64,000 nucleotides of DNA from Maribacter luteus (GCF_009674825.1 NZ_WKJH01000008.1:62001-126000), one strand, 5' to 3'; shown: positions 44,447 through 53,138, numbered from the stretch's first letter. Translations and numbers: made by a program. Notes: generated by a model not told the origin, from the letters alone.

Positions 44447-45055
44447 ATGGAAAACGAATTAAAACGATGGCATAAAAAATTGTGGGAAACTAAAGGAAGT
44501 AGATTTATAGCTGCGAAAAGGTATGAAAAACATGAAAAATGGTCAACAATAACCATAAGTTTAGTGTCAGTTTATATTATTTGCATTAACCTGTTAATAT
44601 TCGTTCCCAATAGGCCCAGAATCCTTTCAGACATAAATATAACCTTATCAACTATTACTCTTTCAATTATGGTTATTGTCATTTCAATAATATTAAACAA
44701 TATGGGTTACAAACATCTTTCTCATAGGTTTCATGATTGCGGAAGAGAAATAACCATTATATATGATAAATTATGTCTTATGAAAATTAAATCGGAAAAT
44801 GTCAGAGCAGAAGATATAGAGGAAATTTCGACAGAGTACAATTCGGTATTAAGAAAATATGATATTAACCATTCAACGCTTGATTATAAAGTTTTTCAGA
44901 AAAACAATATTACAGAATACCCTAAGATAAAATACTCTTCTTTGTTCCAATTATGGGTGTTTCTACGTTATCAATTCGACACTTTAGGACGTTATCTAAT
45001 ATTCATTTTAATACCAATTGCATTATATTTAATCTTTGTTAAATCTATTGCCTAA
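44447..45055 (+). CDS. SLATT-domain membrane effector (RT-associated type)
   Basis: 202 aa. Hydrophilic N-terminal ELKRWHKKLWETKGSRFIAA, then two adjacent membrane helices (ITISLVSVYIICINLLIFV at about 34-53 and STITLSIMVIVISIILNNMG at about 67-86), a soluble alpha-helical part (SHRFHDCGREITIIYDKL), and a C-terminal helix (YLIFILIPIALYLIFVKS). This is the SLATT two-TM effector architecture; SLATT family 5 is known to be coupled with reverse transcriptases. Predicted to disrupt the membrane when the RT arm senses phage. ATG 14 nt behind the RNA. Confidence 0.82.
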   Translation: MENELKRWHKKLWETKGSRFIAAKRYEKHEKWSTITISLVSVYIICINLLIFVPNRPRILSDINITLSTITLSIMVIVISIILNNMGYKHLSHRFHDCGREITIIYDKLCLMKIKSENVRAEDIEEISTEYNSVLRKYDINHSTLDYKVFQKNNITEYPKIKYSSLFQLWVFLRYQFDTLGRYLIFILIPIALYLIFVKSIA

Positions 45056-45187
45056 CGTCGATAATAGCAAATAGCTTGGTTTTGAGAAAAAATGTAATTT
45101 TAGAAGCCTGGAAAGAAAAGGTTAAACCGACAAATTTGAGTGTTTACTCTCGCTTCTTGCCCATAACTATAACCGCCGTCATTAATT

Positions 45188-46147
45188 TTGAAAAAAACAT
45201 TAACAGAAAGAAACAGCAAAATTTTACTATGGATTGGGTTAGCCCTATTCATAGTGGGAATTGCTATATTTTTTTATAAAGAAAGCATAATATTCGATTC
45301 AAAAGTTAATTCTGAAAAAGTTGCGCAATTTGGTGATTTTATTGGTGGGATCGTAGGCTCATTGTGGTCTTTAGCAGGGGTTATACTCTTTTATGTTGCC
45401 TTAACCGAACAGCGAAAAGATATTGAGATTAACAGAGAGACTTTGAATGCGCAAGTTTCAGCTTTAAATCAACAAATTAAGGAATTTGAATTACAACGAA
45501 CTGAGCTATCAGAAACAAGAAAGGTATTTGAAGAACAAAGTGAAACACTAAAAATCCAAAGATTTGAAAACACTTTTTTTCAACTTTTAAGTTTGCACCA
45601 CGAACTTGTAGATAAACTTAATTTTTCAAAGGTGTCTATGGTGAGGAACGTTTCTATGGAAAAAAGAGAGGTCTTATCCAAAGCATTTGAGGACTTAGAA
45701 ATAAAAATGAAATATTCAAATGGTATTATAGGGAAAAACTCAACTGGGGCAGAAACTTATACTGATGATCCTCCTATAACAAAAAAAGTTGCAGAAGAGA
45801 GAATGAACAAGGCTTACAGAGAATTTTATTTTGAAGATTACAAGCAAATTCTAAGTCATTATTTCAGAAATGTTTATCACATTTTTAAGTTTATTCATAA
45901 AACCGAATTAATTGAAAAGTCAAAGAAGCAATTTTATGCTTCTCTTGTTAGAGCTCAATTGTCATCAGATGAGCTTTATCTCATTCTTTACAATTCCCTT
46001 CATCTTGGATTAGGCTATCCAAATTTTTTATTTTTAGTCAAAGAATTTGAGATTATGCAAAATTTTGACTTTAGAATTATTGAAAAATATTCATTTCATG
46101 GAGAAATTTATAATGATAGAATTAAGGACGTGAAACCAACATTCTGA
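45188..46147 (+). CDS. Putative phage abortive infection protein (AbiC-like)
   Basis: 319 aa, TTG start (MKKTLTERNSKILLW). Two N-terminal helices (LLWIGLALFIVGIAIFFY, FIGGIVGSLWSLAGVILFYVAL), a coiled coil (about residues 78-120, RETLNAQVSALNQQIKEFE), then the putAbiC domain: FENTFFQLLSLHHELVDKL, ILSHYFRNVYHIFKFIHK and ASLVRAQLSSDELYLILYNS. This pattern matches PF16872. Located 132 bp after SLATT, same strand. It acts at the membrane, probably by stopping infected cells. Confidence 0.82.
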   Translation: MKKTLTERNSKILLWIGLALFIVGIAIFFYKESIIFDSKVNSEKVAQFGDFIGGIVGSLWSLAGVILFYVALTEQRKDIEINRETLNAQVSALNQQIKEFELQRTELSETRKVFEEQSETLKIQRFENTFFQLLSLHHELVDKLNFSKVSMVRNVSMEKREVLSKAFEDLEIKMKYSNGIIGKNSTGAETYTDDPPITKKVAEERMNKAYREFYFEDYKQILSHYFRNVYHIFKFIHKTELIEKSKKQFYASLVRAQLSSDELYLILYNSLHLGLGYPNFLFLVKEFEIMQNFDFRIIEKYSFHGEIYNDRIKDVKPTF

Positions 46148-46319
46148 AAATAATTAATACCAGCAAAACCTGTAGTAAATAGGGAATAAAGTACTTTATT
46201 AATGGCTTTGGCAACAATACTGCCGAAAATTAGCTAATTCGCCCACTGTTGAAACAGAGGTCTTGACCGCTGCAAAAGCTTTTTTTTTTTAGTGTACATT
46301 GTTTAAAATAAAATAGTAT
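46148..46319. other. Intergenic with junction-like sequence
   Basis: About 170 bp containing GGCTTTGGCAACAATACTGCC near 46205 and a run of eleven T near 46280; resembles the spacers of the cassette array but no complementary pair was found. No gene. Confidence 0.3.
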
Positions 46320-47393
46320 ATGCGACTAATTCTTATGATCTGTCTTTGTTGTTTCAGTTGTAAAAACGGAACAACGGTAAAAAACAACGTACAGGACCAA
46401 ACCCCGGAAAAAAAGGTTAGGCAGGTGCATGATACGATTGGTTTTACAAAATATAATTGGCAGTTAGATACCATTTATAACCGTTTAGGTATTAAGGATG
46501 CTAAAAATAATTTGCAATGGAAAGCGGCCATATGTCCACATGACGACTACAAATACGCGGGACGTTTGTATTACGAATCGCTAAGGGGAATTAATGCCAA
46601 CACGATTATTTTAGTGGGTGTAGCGCATCGCGCTAGAAACTTTAGTCTCCAGGACAAAATCATTTTCGGGGATTTTACCCATTGGGAATCGCCCTATGGA
46701 GATGTAAAAGTATCCGATCTAAACGCTGAAATTATCGAGCGACTTCCAAAATCTTCATACCTGGTTCATAACGATATGCAAGCGTTGGAACATTCTTTAG
46801 AAGCCATTGTGCCCTTTTTACATCGAAAAAACAAAAACCTGGAAATTATCCCGATCCTTGTGCCTTATATAAATTATGAAACGATCGATCGTATAAGTAA
46901 TGATCTCTCTAGTGTTATATCAAAAATGTTAAAAGAAAAGAATCTTGAATACGGAAAAGATGTCGCAGTTGTAATTTCCAACGATGCGGTGCATTATGGT
47001 AATGAAGCGTGGAGTGGGGATTTAGCACCTTTTGGGGTTGATGATGAAGGCACTAAAAAAGCAAGAGCTTTGGATAAGGAGATTATTGAGAAGTGTTTGG
47101 TAAACGAAATCAGTAATGAAAAAGTAAAAAACTTTACGGAATATACAGTGCAAACCAATGATTATAAAGAATATAAATGGGTATGGTGTGGTCGTTATTC
47201 CGTGCCTTTTGGATTGGGTTTAGCAAATAAATTAAATCTGGCATTACATAATAAACCGTTAACAGGAACTTTTTTAGATTACGAAACAAGTATAGATCAT
47301 GATCTTATAAAAGTGGAAGATCTAGGTATGGGAACTACGGCCATTGCAACTCAAAAACATTGGGTAGCATATGCGAGTATAAAATATGAATAG
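46320..47393 (+). CDS. MEMO-family (AmmeMemoRadiSam protein B-like) lipoprotein
   Basis: 357 aa. Possible lipoprotein signal (MRLILMICLCCFSCKNG). MEMO-like motifs: CPHDDYKYAGRLYYESL (HAGY in typical members), ILVGVAHRARNFS, DMQALEHSLEAIVPFL and VVISNDAVHYGNEAWS. MEMO proteins have a dioxygenase-like fold with metal-binding His residues. Usual neighbours (AMMECR1, radical SAM) are missing. A secreted MEMO-like protein with an unknown role. Its last 27 codons are duplicated at 49545. Confidence 0.8.
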   Translation: MRLILMICLCCFSCKNGTTVKNNVQDQTPEKKVRQVHDTIGFTKYNWQLDTIYNRLGIKDAKNNLQWKAAICPHDDYKYAGRLYYESLRGINANTIILVGVAHRARNFSLQDKIIFGDFTHWESPYGDVKVSDLNAEIIERLPKSSYLVHNDMQALEHSLEAIVPFLHRKNKNLEIIPILVPYINYETIDRISNDLSSVISKMLKEKNLEYGKDVAVVISNDAVHYGNEAWSGDLAPFGVDDEGTKKARALDKEIIEKCLVNEISNEKVKNFTEYTVQTNDYKEYKWVWCGRYSVPFGLGLANKLNLALHNKPLTGTFLDYETSIDHDLIKVEDLGMGTTAIATQKHWVAYASIKYE

Positions 47394-47886
47394 ATATGTA
47401 ATTCTTCATGGTCCTCTGCTACTGCCAGTCTGTGACTAGTAGCCATTTTTTAAGTTTAACATATAGGATAAGAAACAATAAAAAGCGGTAGCCTATAATT
47501 TGTATGTACTGCTAAATAATTTGTCGCGAAGCTTCGGGAAGTTTTTAAGAATGAGTAAATTTAAACTGTTACCGATAATACATAAAGCAAACAAGGCAAT
47601 CCCCTTATAAACCAGTCCTTTTTATATGAATTATAAGATTTTGGCCGATTCCCCAGCCTTATACGAATTCGCAGATGATAAAACGCGTCAATCAGTTTTT
47701 GATGCCCTGATTCTTAAGGGTAAAACGACAAATTATCATTTTGATGATATACTCTATATCCAGGGGCAAAAAAATAAACAAGATTTAAACATTAAAGAAA
47801 CCCCGGTTTTAACGGTAGGGGGCAAGCTGTTTATTTCCCAAAGCGTTAAAACCATCTTTGAAAAATATAAAGTAGGTGGGGAATAC
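47312..47886 (+). repeat. Segmental duplication, left copy
   Basis: 575 bp from AGTGGAAGATCTAGG to GGGGAATAC, nearly identical to 49545-50107 (563 bp) apart from a 12-bp length difference in an AT-rich stretch and scattered substitutions. Covers the end of the MEMO gene, the intergenic region and the first 87 codons of the Imm11-like gene. Confidence 0.92.
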
Positions 47887-47916
47887 GCCCGCTCTGCGAA
47901 GTCTGTGACTTCGTAG
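47626..47916 (+). pseudogene. Imm11-like gene, truncated copy
   Basis: 96 aa. The first 87 residues match the intact gene at 49847 (MNYKILADSPALYEFAD), then the frame enters the CTGCGAAGTC hairpin and ends after 9 foreign residues (ARSAKSVTS). Truncated by the event that inserted the unit 47887-49544. Confidence 0.85.
47894..47916. repeat. CTGCGAAGTC hairpin, copy 1
   Basis: Stem CTGCGAAGTC / GACTTCGTAG with one G-T pair, loop TGT. Copies at 48521-48543 and 53105-53127. Confidence 0.85.
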
Positions 47917-47980
47917 CAACTAAACCGATGGCAACAAACTGGAAAAAATTAATTGAAGTATTAAAAAAACTTGACGTAAA

Positions 47981-48514
47981 ATGGAGTTTAATGAAACTAT
48001 AGACGTATTAAAACTAGCAATCGCATGGGCAAAAGCCGAAGTATTCTCAACACGCTTCTTTATTTTCTTTGCGATTGGTTTTTTAATCGCAAGTGTTGGA
48101 TTTCGGCAATTAGGAAAAACAAATTTGGCAAAAGCTTATATTATTCCAACTTTAATAGTAGGTATATTACTATTGATAATTGGCATCGGTACCAACTATG
48201 CCAATATTCAAAGAGTCAAACAATTTGAAAAGGATTTTAATACCGATGAAACTGCCTTTTATAAGTCCGAAATTGAACGCTCTGAAAGCACTATAAAGCA
48301 ATTTACAGTTGTATTTAAATTAGTTCCAATATTAATTATCATAGCTGCATTATTAATTCTATGTATTAATACACCTACCTGGAGAGCAATTAGTATTACA
48401 AGCATTTCAATGTTGATTGTCATTTTGTTGATTGACGGAAATGCACACTCAAGAATTGAGAACTACCACAAAGATTTGAAATTATTGAACTTAAAAAATG
48501 AAATAAAAAAATAA
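47981..48514 (+). CDS. Four-helix membrane protein in the inserted unit
   Basis: 177 aa. Helices FSTRFFIFFAIGFLIASVG, IIPTLIVGILLLIIGIG, LVPILIIIAALLILCI and ISITSISMLIVILLI; the middle loop contains a coiled-coil-like RVKQFEKDFNTDETAFYK. No known domain recognised. It is flanked by hairpin copies 1 and 2, so it behaves as a passenger gene. Confidence 0.72.
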   Translation: MEFNETIDVLKLAIAWAKAEVFSTRFFIFFAIGFLIASVGFRQLGKTNLAKAYIIPTLIVGILLLIIGIGTNYANIQRVKQFEKDFNTDETAFYKSEIERSESTIKQFTVVFKLVPILIIIAALLILCINTPTWRAISITSISMLIVILLIDGNAHSRIENYHKDLKLLNLKNEIKK

Positions 48515-48520
48515 CTCGCT

Positions 48521-48543
48521 CTGCGAAGTCGGTGACTTCGTGG
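48521..48543. repeat. CTGCGAAGTC hairpin, copy 2
   Basis: CTGCGAAGTC, loop GGT, GACTTCGTGG. The following ACCAAACCGTTGTGC matches the AACTAAACCGATGGC after copy 1 at most positions. Confidence 0.85.
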
Positions 48544-48577
48544 CGACCAAACCGTTGTGCAACATATGGATAAACCT

Positions 48578-49405
48578 ATGAAATACATAGTATTACTCGG
48601 AATTCTGATTTCTTTTTCAGGAACTAACCTTGCAGCCCAATCGACCAAAGACAGTCTTAAACCAAAAATGAAAATGGTCAAAGAAGTCATATATAGTGTT
48701 GAGAATGGAATACTGAAAAATAGAGATGATCTTTTCGGATCTAAACTTACAGCGTACATTATTTATGATAAAAATGAAGAACCAATAGAATATGTTCAGT
48801 ACAAAACCGATGGTTCTATTTACGAAAAAACAACCTACGAAAGGAATGAAAAAGGAGATGCGCAAAAAGGTATGGAGAAAAACGCATCGGGCGAAATCAT
48901 AAGCTATTGGATATACAAGTGTGATTCCAACGAAAATCTGATCGAAGTTAAAACCTACGATGCGGAAAACAATCTGACCGAAATACAATCCAATAAAAAC
49001 GATGAAAATGGAAATATTATTGAGATACAATTAAAAAGTCCTGAAAGCGAAAAGGGTTGGAGATATGTATACAAATACAATTCCGATAATAAAAAAATAG
49101 AGGAATTAAGATATACACCGGATGGTAGTTTAAAAGATAGGAGAATGTACTTGTATGATAAGAATGGAAATGAGAATACGGTTATCAAATACTACCCTGA
49201 CGGCGATTCTGTAAAAAAAGTTTGCGAATATGATACCTGGAATAATTTGATCATTGAAAGTTTGTTCGATAATCACGGTAAAGTTAGTCGCCAAACCTCA
49301 TTTGAATATGTGTATGACCATTATGGCAATTGGATCACAAAAATAAGAAGTGCCGATGGAGAATTGAATATGGTTTACGAAAGGCAAATAGAATATTTTG
49401 AATAA
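48578..49405 (+). CDS. Secreted protein with YD-like repeats (cassette-like unit)
   Basis: 275 aa from ATG 48578 (MKYIVLLGILISFSGTNLAA), a clear signal peptide; GTG 48557 and ATG 48566 are possible alternatives. The mature part consists of YD/RHS-like repeats (EPIEYVQYKTDGSIYEKTTY, ENLIEVKTYDAENNLTEI, KIEELRYTPDGSLKDRRMY, NGNENTVIKYYPDGDS). Such repeats occur in wall-associated proteins and RHS toxins, but no toxin domain is present. Its unit starts GTTGTGC (48554) and ends GCACAAC (49416-49422), exact complements. Confidence 0.75.
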   Translation: MKYIVLLGILISFSGTNLAAQSTKDSLKPKMKMVKEVIYSVENGILKNRDDLFGSKLTAYIIYDKNEEPIEYVQYKTDGSIYEKTTYERNEKGDAQKGMEKNASGEIISYWIYKCDSNENLIEVKTYDAENNLTEIQSNKNDENGNIIEIQLKSPESEKGWRYVYKYNSDNKKIEELRYTPDGSLKDRRMYLYDKNGNENTVIKYYPDGDSVKKVCEYDTWNNLIIESLFDNHGKVSRQTSFEYVYDHYGNWITKIRSADGELNMVYERQIEYFE

Positions 49406-49846
49406 AAAATAGGTAGCACAACAAAGAACTGGGCTACAAAGCCAAAAAATGCCCCCTTCATCCATGTCAATAATCCAAAAAATAATATGAGTCCAGCTCT
49501 TTTTTATTGATACGGTCAAATACAAAAACTACTTTTTCGCCATTAGTAGAAGATCTAGGTATGGGAACTACGGCCATTGCAACTCAAAAACATTGGGTAG
49601 CATATGCGAGTATAAAATATGAATAGATATGTAATTCTTGATGGTCCTCTGCTACTGCCAGTCTGTGACTAGTGGCCATTTTTATAGCATAAGAAACAAT
49701 AAAAAGCGGTAGCCTATAATTTGTCTGTACTGCTAAATAATTTGTCGCGAAGCTTCGGGAAGTTTTTAAGAATGAGTACTTTTAAACTGTTACCGATAAT
49801 ACATAAAGCAAACAAGGCAATCCGCCTATAAACCAGTCCTTTTTAT
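49406..49846. other. Intergenic including start of right duplication copy
   Basis: 49423-49544 is unique sequence without a gene; 49545-49846 is the right copy of the duplication (MEMO tail and intergenic part). Confidence 0.6.
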
Positions 49847-50107
49847 ATGAATTATAAGATATTGGCCGATTCCCCAGCCTTATACGAATTCGCAGATGAT
49901 AAAACGCGTCAATCTGTTTTTGATGCCCTGATTCTTAAGGGTAAAACGACAAATTATCATTTTGATGATATACTCTATATCCAGGGGCAAAAAAATAAAC
50001 AGGATTTAAACATTAAAGAAACCCCGGTTTTAATGGTAGGAGGCAAGCTGTTTATTTCCCAAAGCGTTAAAACCATTTTTGAAAAATATAAAGTAAGTGG
50101 GGAATAC
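49545..50107 (+). repeat. Segmental duplication, right copy
   Basis: Matches 47312-47886. Here the MEMO part is only a tail of 27 codons, but the Imm11-like gene is complete. Confidence 0.92.
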
Positions 50108-50470
50108 TTTGATGCACGGGTAAAAGTCAATGGTGACGCTTATGATGAAGATTACTATTTGTTCAATCCACTGATCGGGGTTGATTGTTTAGATTACGAG
50201 AACTCCATCTATCATAAAGCGTATGATGATTGGAGTAAGCTTTATAATATTTCTAAAATCTCACCCCTGAAAATTGATGAAAGTAAAATACCGGATAGTC
50301 CATCGTTATTTTTTTTGGGACAGTTTCCGAATAAAGAAAACGAAAATCGATTTTTAGAAAGTATCATCCTTATTAGGCATGATTTGGCCACTGAATTGCT
50401 AAAATCCAAAGTATTGGGAATCAATATTTTCGAGGTTGAAAACTATGACCGCACTTGGAAATGGAAATGA
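49847..50470 (+). CDS. Imm11-like (DUF1629-type) protein, intact copy
   Basis: 207 aa. N-terminal half with VFDALILKGKTTNYHFDD and PVLMVGGKLFISQSV, C-terminal half with YYLFNPLIGVDCLDYENS and RHDLATELLKSKVLGINIF. This matches the layout of the Imm11/DUF1629 family of immunity proteins in polymorphic toxin systems. No toxin gene is adjacent, so it may be an orphan immunity gene or a broader family. Cytoplasmic. Confidence 0.68.
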   Translation: MNYKILADSPALYEFADDKTRQSVFDALILKGKTTNYHFDDILYIQGQKNKQDLNIKETPVLMVGGKLFISQSVKTIFEKYKVSGEYFDARVKVNGDAYDEDYYLFNPLIGVDCLDYENSIYHKAYDDWSKLYNISKISPLKIDESKIPDSPSLFFLGQFPNKENENRFLESIILIRHDLATELLKSKVLGINIFEVENYDRTWKWK

Positions 50471-50590
50471 TCACGCTTTGAACTATAATCTAAAGCTGGG
50501 GGTACACTAATTACAATTCTATTTAAGTTTAAAATATAGATTAAGAAACAAACGCAACCAAGCATGAATTACCCGATAGGCAAACATTGA

Positions 50591-51091
50591 ATGAAAATTA
50601 TTCCATCAGAAAAAATTGAATTGAGAACGGAACTTTCCAAACAGGAAGTCAGAACAATATTGAACTAAAACATTAGACCTAAAAGAGGTATTGCTTTTTC
50701 ATTCGATAAACCAAAAGAAACCAAACTTTTTGAAGGGAAGTTCGAACAGGACAGGTTTGAAATACAGCGGATAATAAAAGGGAGGAATTCATTTCTTCAT
50801 CAAATTAAAGGAAGCATTCGATCGGACCTAAATGGAACTAAATTAAACGCGAATTTAAAAATTAACGCATTTGTGATTGTTTTCATGATCTTTTGGTTTG
50901 GATTTGTTTTTCTGGGGTTTCTCGCTACAATTGTGGGCGTTTCAGTCCAAGAAGCTAATCCAATAGTAATAATCGCTCTTTTGATTATGATGGCATTCGG
51001 GATTGGATTAGTGAGGTTCGGGTTCCATAACGAAAAGGAAAAATCTATAAATGATTTAAAACGAATATTGAAGGCGAGGATAAGGAAATGA
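50591..51091 (+). pseudogene. Membrane protein gene with in-frame stop
   Basis: Open from ATG 50591 (MKIIPSEKIELRTELSKQ) for 25 codons, TAA at 50666-50668, then open in the same frame to TGA at 51091 (167 codons in all). Reads through NIRPKRGIAFSFDKPKE and two membrane helices (VFMIFWFGFVFLGFLATIVG, IVIIALLIMMAFGIGLV). A single base change (GAA or AAA/CAA to TAA) would explain it. The reading frame is otherwise preserved, so the loss is recent, or a sequencing error. Confidence 0.75.
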
Positions 51092-51157
51092 TCGTTTACC
51101 AATAACACGTAAAACAAATAAGGCTTAAAACGCTACATTTAAGTTCTTGTACAACAA

Positions 51158-51733
51158 ATGAAGGAATTTAAACTATTTTTAGAATCATTGGTCCCTTTTA
51201 CAGAAAGTGAGATGCAAGTTCTTTTGTCATTATTTTCTGAAATTCAACTCAAAAAGAAGGACTATTTTGCCCAAGAAGGGGAGTTTTCATCAAAATTGGC
51301 TTTTGTTTCAAGCGGCGTGTTACGGGCTTTTTTCCGTAATAAAACGGGCAATGAATATAATAAGACTTTCTTTACCCCTTCAAACTTTGTAGCGGCGTAT
51401 TCCTCTATCACCACAAAGCAGAAAAATTTAATCAATATTCAATGTCTAACGGACTGTACGCTGTTGGTTGCAGATTTTAGACAACTCACTTCACTATATA
51501 AAGCGTATCCAAAATTTGAAAGTCTTGCCCGGGTTATGGCAGAATACAAATTTTCGATAAAGGAGAAACGCGAAATAGAACTTGTAACGCTCGAAGCAAC
51601 GGAGCGCTACGAAATCTTCAAGAAAGAACACCCGAATCTGGAAAACCTGATCAGTCAATACCATATAGCTTCATATTTGGGCATCACCCCAACCCAATTA
51701 AGCCGAATAAGGCGCCAAAACAGTAAGAGCTAA
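51158..51733 (+). CDS. Crp/Fnr family transcriptional regulator
   Basis: 191 aa. Cyclic-nucleotide-binding-like domain at residues about 20-115 (KKKDYFAQEGEFSSKLAFVSSGVLRAFF), dimer helix, and a C-terminal winged helix (ISQYHIASYLGITPTQLSRIRRQ). Binding residues of true cAMP receptors are not conserved. Probably controls the downstream RidA and DJ-1-like genes, which lie 80 bp behind on the same strand; this is inference. Confidence 0.87.
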   Translation: MKEFKLFLESLVPFTESEMQVLLSLFSEIQLKKKDYFAQEGEFSSKLAFVSSGVLRAFFRNKTGNEYNKTFFTPSNFVAAYSSITTKQKNLINIQCLTDCTLLVADFRQLTSLYKAYPKFESLARVMAEYKFSIKEKREIELVTLEATERYEIFKKEHPNLENLISQYHIASYLGITPTQLSRIRRQNSKS

Positions 51734-51813
51734 TTTCCTTTACATATGTAAATGTGTACGTGCTTAAGGTGCGTTTACTTTGTTGTGTAGTTCTAACACT
51801 AAAAAACAAGGAA

Positions 51814-52227
51814 ATGCAGAATAAAGAAAATACGTTCATAAATCCGACAGGTTTGTTCAATCCCTTAAAAAATGGGTTTTCCCATATAGTCAAAATCCCA
51901 AAAGGTAAGGACCTTTACTTTTTTTCGGGTCAATGGGCTTCCGATGATAAGGGCCAATTGGTATCCCAGGATTTTGGGGAGCAGGTTCGTAAAACGGTTT
52001 CCAATGTTAAAACAGCCATGGAAGCGGCAGGTATTACTATAATTGATGTAGTAAAACAAACCGTCTATATAGCGGATTTTACATTGGAAAAAAAGAACAT
52101 TTTAATTGAAGTGGCTTCCAAGGAATGGGAAACGGAAAATTTTCCTGCAAGCACTATTGTCCCGGTTTCCATATTGGCTACAGCAAAAGACTGTCTAATA
52201 GAAATTGAGCTTATTGCCGCCAAATAG
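51814..52227 (+). CDS. RidA-family protein
   Basis: 137 aa from ATG 51814 (MQNKENTFINPTGLFNPLKN); an upstream ATG at 51754 would extend into non-coding sequence. Rid fold motifs: YFFSGQWASDDKGQLVSQDFGEQVRKTVSN and VVKQTVYIADFTLEKK. The Arg that removes 2-aminoacrylate in canonical RidA (near the C-terminus, ARxxV) is not seen: PASTIVPVSIL instead. So a Rid subfamily member of unclear activity. Located between a Crp-like regulator and a DJ-1-like gene. Confidence 0.85.
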   Translation: MQNKENTFINPTGLFNPLKNGFSHIVKIPKGKDLYFFSGQWASDDKGQLVSQDFGEQVRKTVSNVKTAMEAAGITIIDVVKQTVYIADFTLEKKNILIEVASKEWETENFPASTIVPVSILATAKDCLIEIELIAAK

Positions 52228-52235
52228 AATATAAA

Positions 52236-53042
52236 ATGGACAAATTGAAATTTATAATTACCGTAATCATGCTTACAAATCTTTCCCTTTCGGCACAAAG
52301 CAACAAAATACTGTTCGTAATGAGTGCAGAAGATACCATACCTTTAAACAATGGGCAAAAACTGCGACAAACGGGCGTTTTCCTAAACGAGTTTTACCTT
52401 GCCTATAAATCGGTGACCGAAGCTGGGTATACGGTGGATTTTGCTACACCAAATGGGATGGTTGCCACGATAGATGAGGAAAGTACAAACGATACCTACT
52501 GGAAAAACAACCTGGAGATTAAAAATAAGGCTTTAAAATTCACTCAATCGGATAGTTCTTTCAACAGTCCCATAACCCTTGAAGAAGCCATTAAGACGAA
52601 AACGGAGTACTTGGGACTGGTTATTCCGGGAGGTCAAGGTCTAATGGTAGATCTGGCCAAGGACAAACATATTCCTGTTTTGTTGAAATACTTTGCCAAA
52701 GCGCACAAACCTACAGGACTTATTTGCCATGCACCAAGTCTTATTTTAACCATTCCAAAGGCAGAGAACCCGTATATCGGATTCAAGGTCAACTCGGTAT
52801 CACCAATTGAAGAATTCGTTATTGAGCGATTTATTATGAAGGGAAAACCGGAAAACAGGAAAATAGCGAAAGGACTAAGGAAAATGGGGTTAAAATATAG
52901 ACGTGGATTACCAAAGTCGAACTTTGCCATAAAAGACAGGAATTTGGTAACCAGTCAAAATCCTTTTTCCGGGAGTGCATTCAATAAACATTATTTACAA
53001 GCGCTGACCGAATATTTGGAAAGGATGCCTGTCGGCAATTAA
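52236..53042 (+). CDS. Secreted DJ-1/PfpI (Hsp31-like) protein
   Basis: 268 aa. Signal peptide residues 1-20 (IITVIMLTNLSLSAQ). Class I glutamine amidotransferase-like fold: KILFVMSAEDTIPL, LGLVIPGGQGLMVDL, and the nucleophile elbow GLICHAPSLILTI with the Cys. The general layout is of Hsp31/glyoxalase III type proteins, but exported. Eight bases behind the RidA gene, so one operon. Function likely chaperone, deglycase or glyoxalase; not settled. Confidence 0.85.
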   Translation: MDKLKFIITVIMLTNLSLSAQSNKILFVMSAEDTIPLNNGQKLRQTGVFLNEFYLAYKSVTEAGYTVDFATPNGMVATIDEESTNDTYWKNNLEIKNKALKFTQSDSSFNSPITLEEAIKTKTEYLGLVIPGGQGLMVDLAKDKHIPVLLKYFAKAHKPTGLICHAPSLILTIPKAENPYIGFKVNSVSPIEEFVIERFIMKGKPENRKIAKGLRKMGLKYRRGLPKSNFAIKDRNLVTSQNPFSGSAFNKHYLQALTEYLERMPVGN

Positions 53043-53104
53043 ACCGAAAGCCCTCTGAGCAAAAACCATGGGTAAGAGGAAATAAACTATTAGCGGCTCC
53101 CGCT

Positions 53105-53127
53105 CTGCGAAGTCTGTGACTTCGTAG
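53105..53127. repeat. CTGCGAAGTC hairpin, copy 3
   Basis: CTGCGAAGTC, loop TGT, GACTTCGTAG, followed by CAACTATACTTTTAG. Lies just inside the right border of the island. Confidence 0.85.
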
Positions 53128-53138
53128 CAACTATACTT

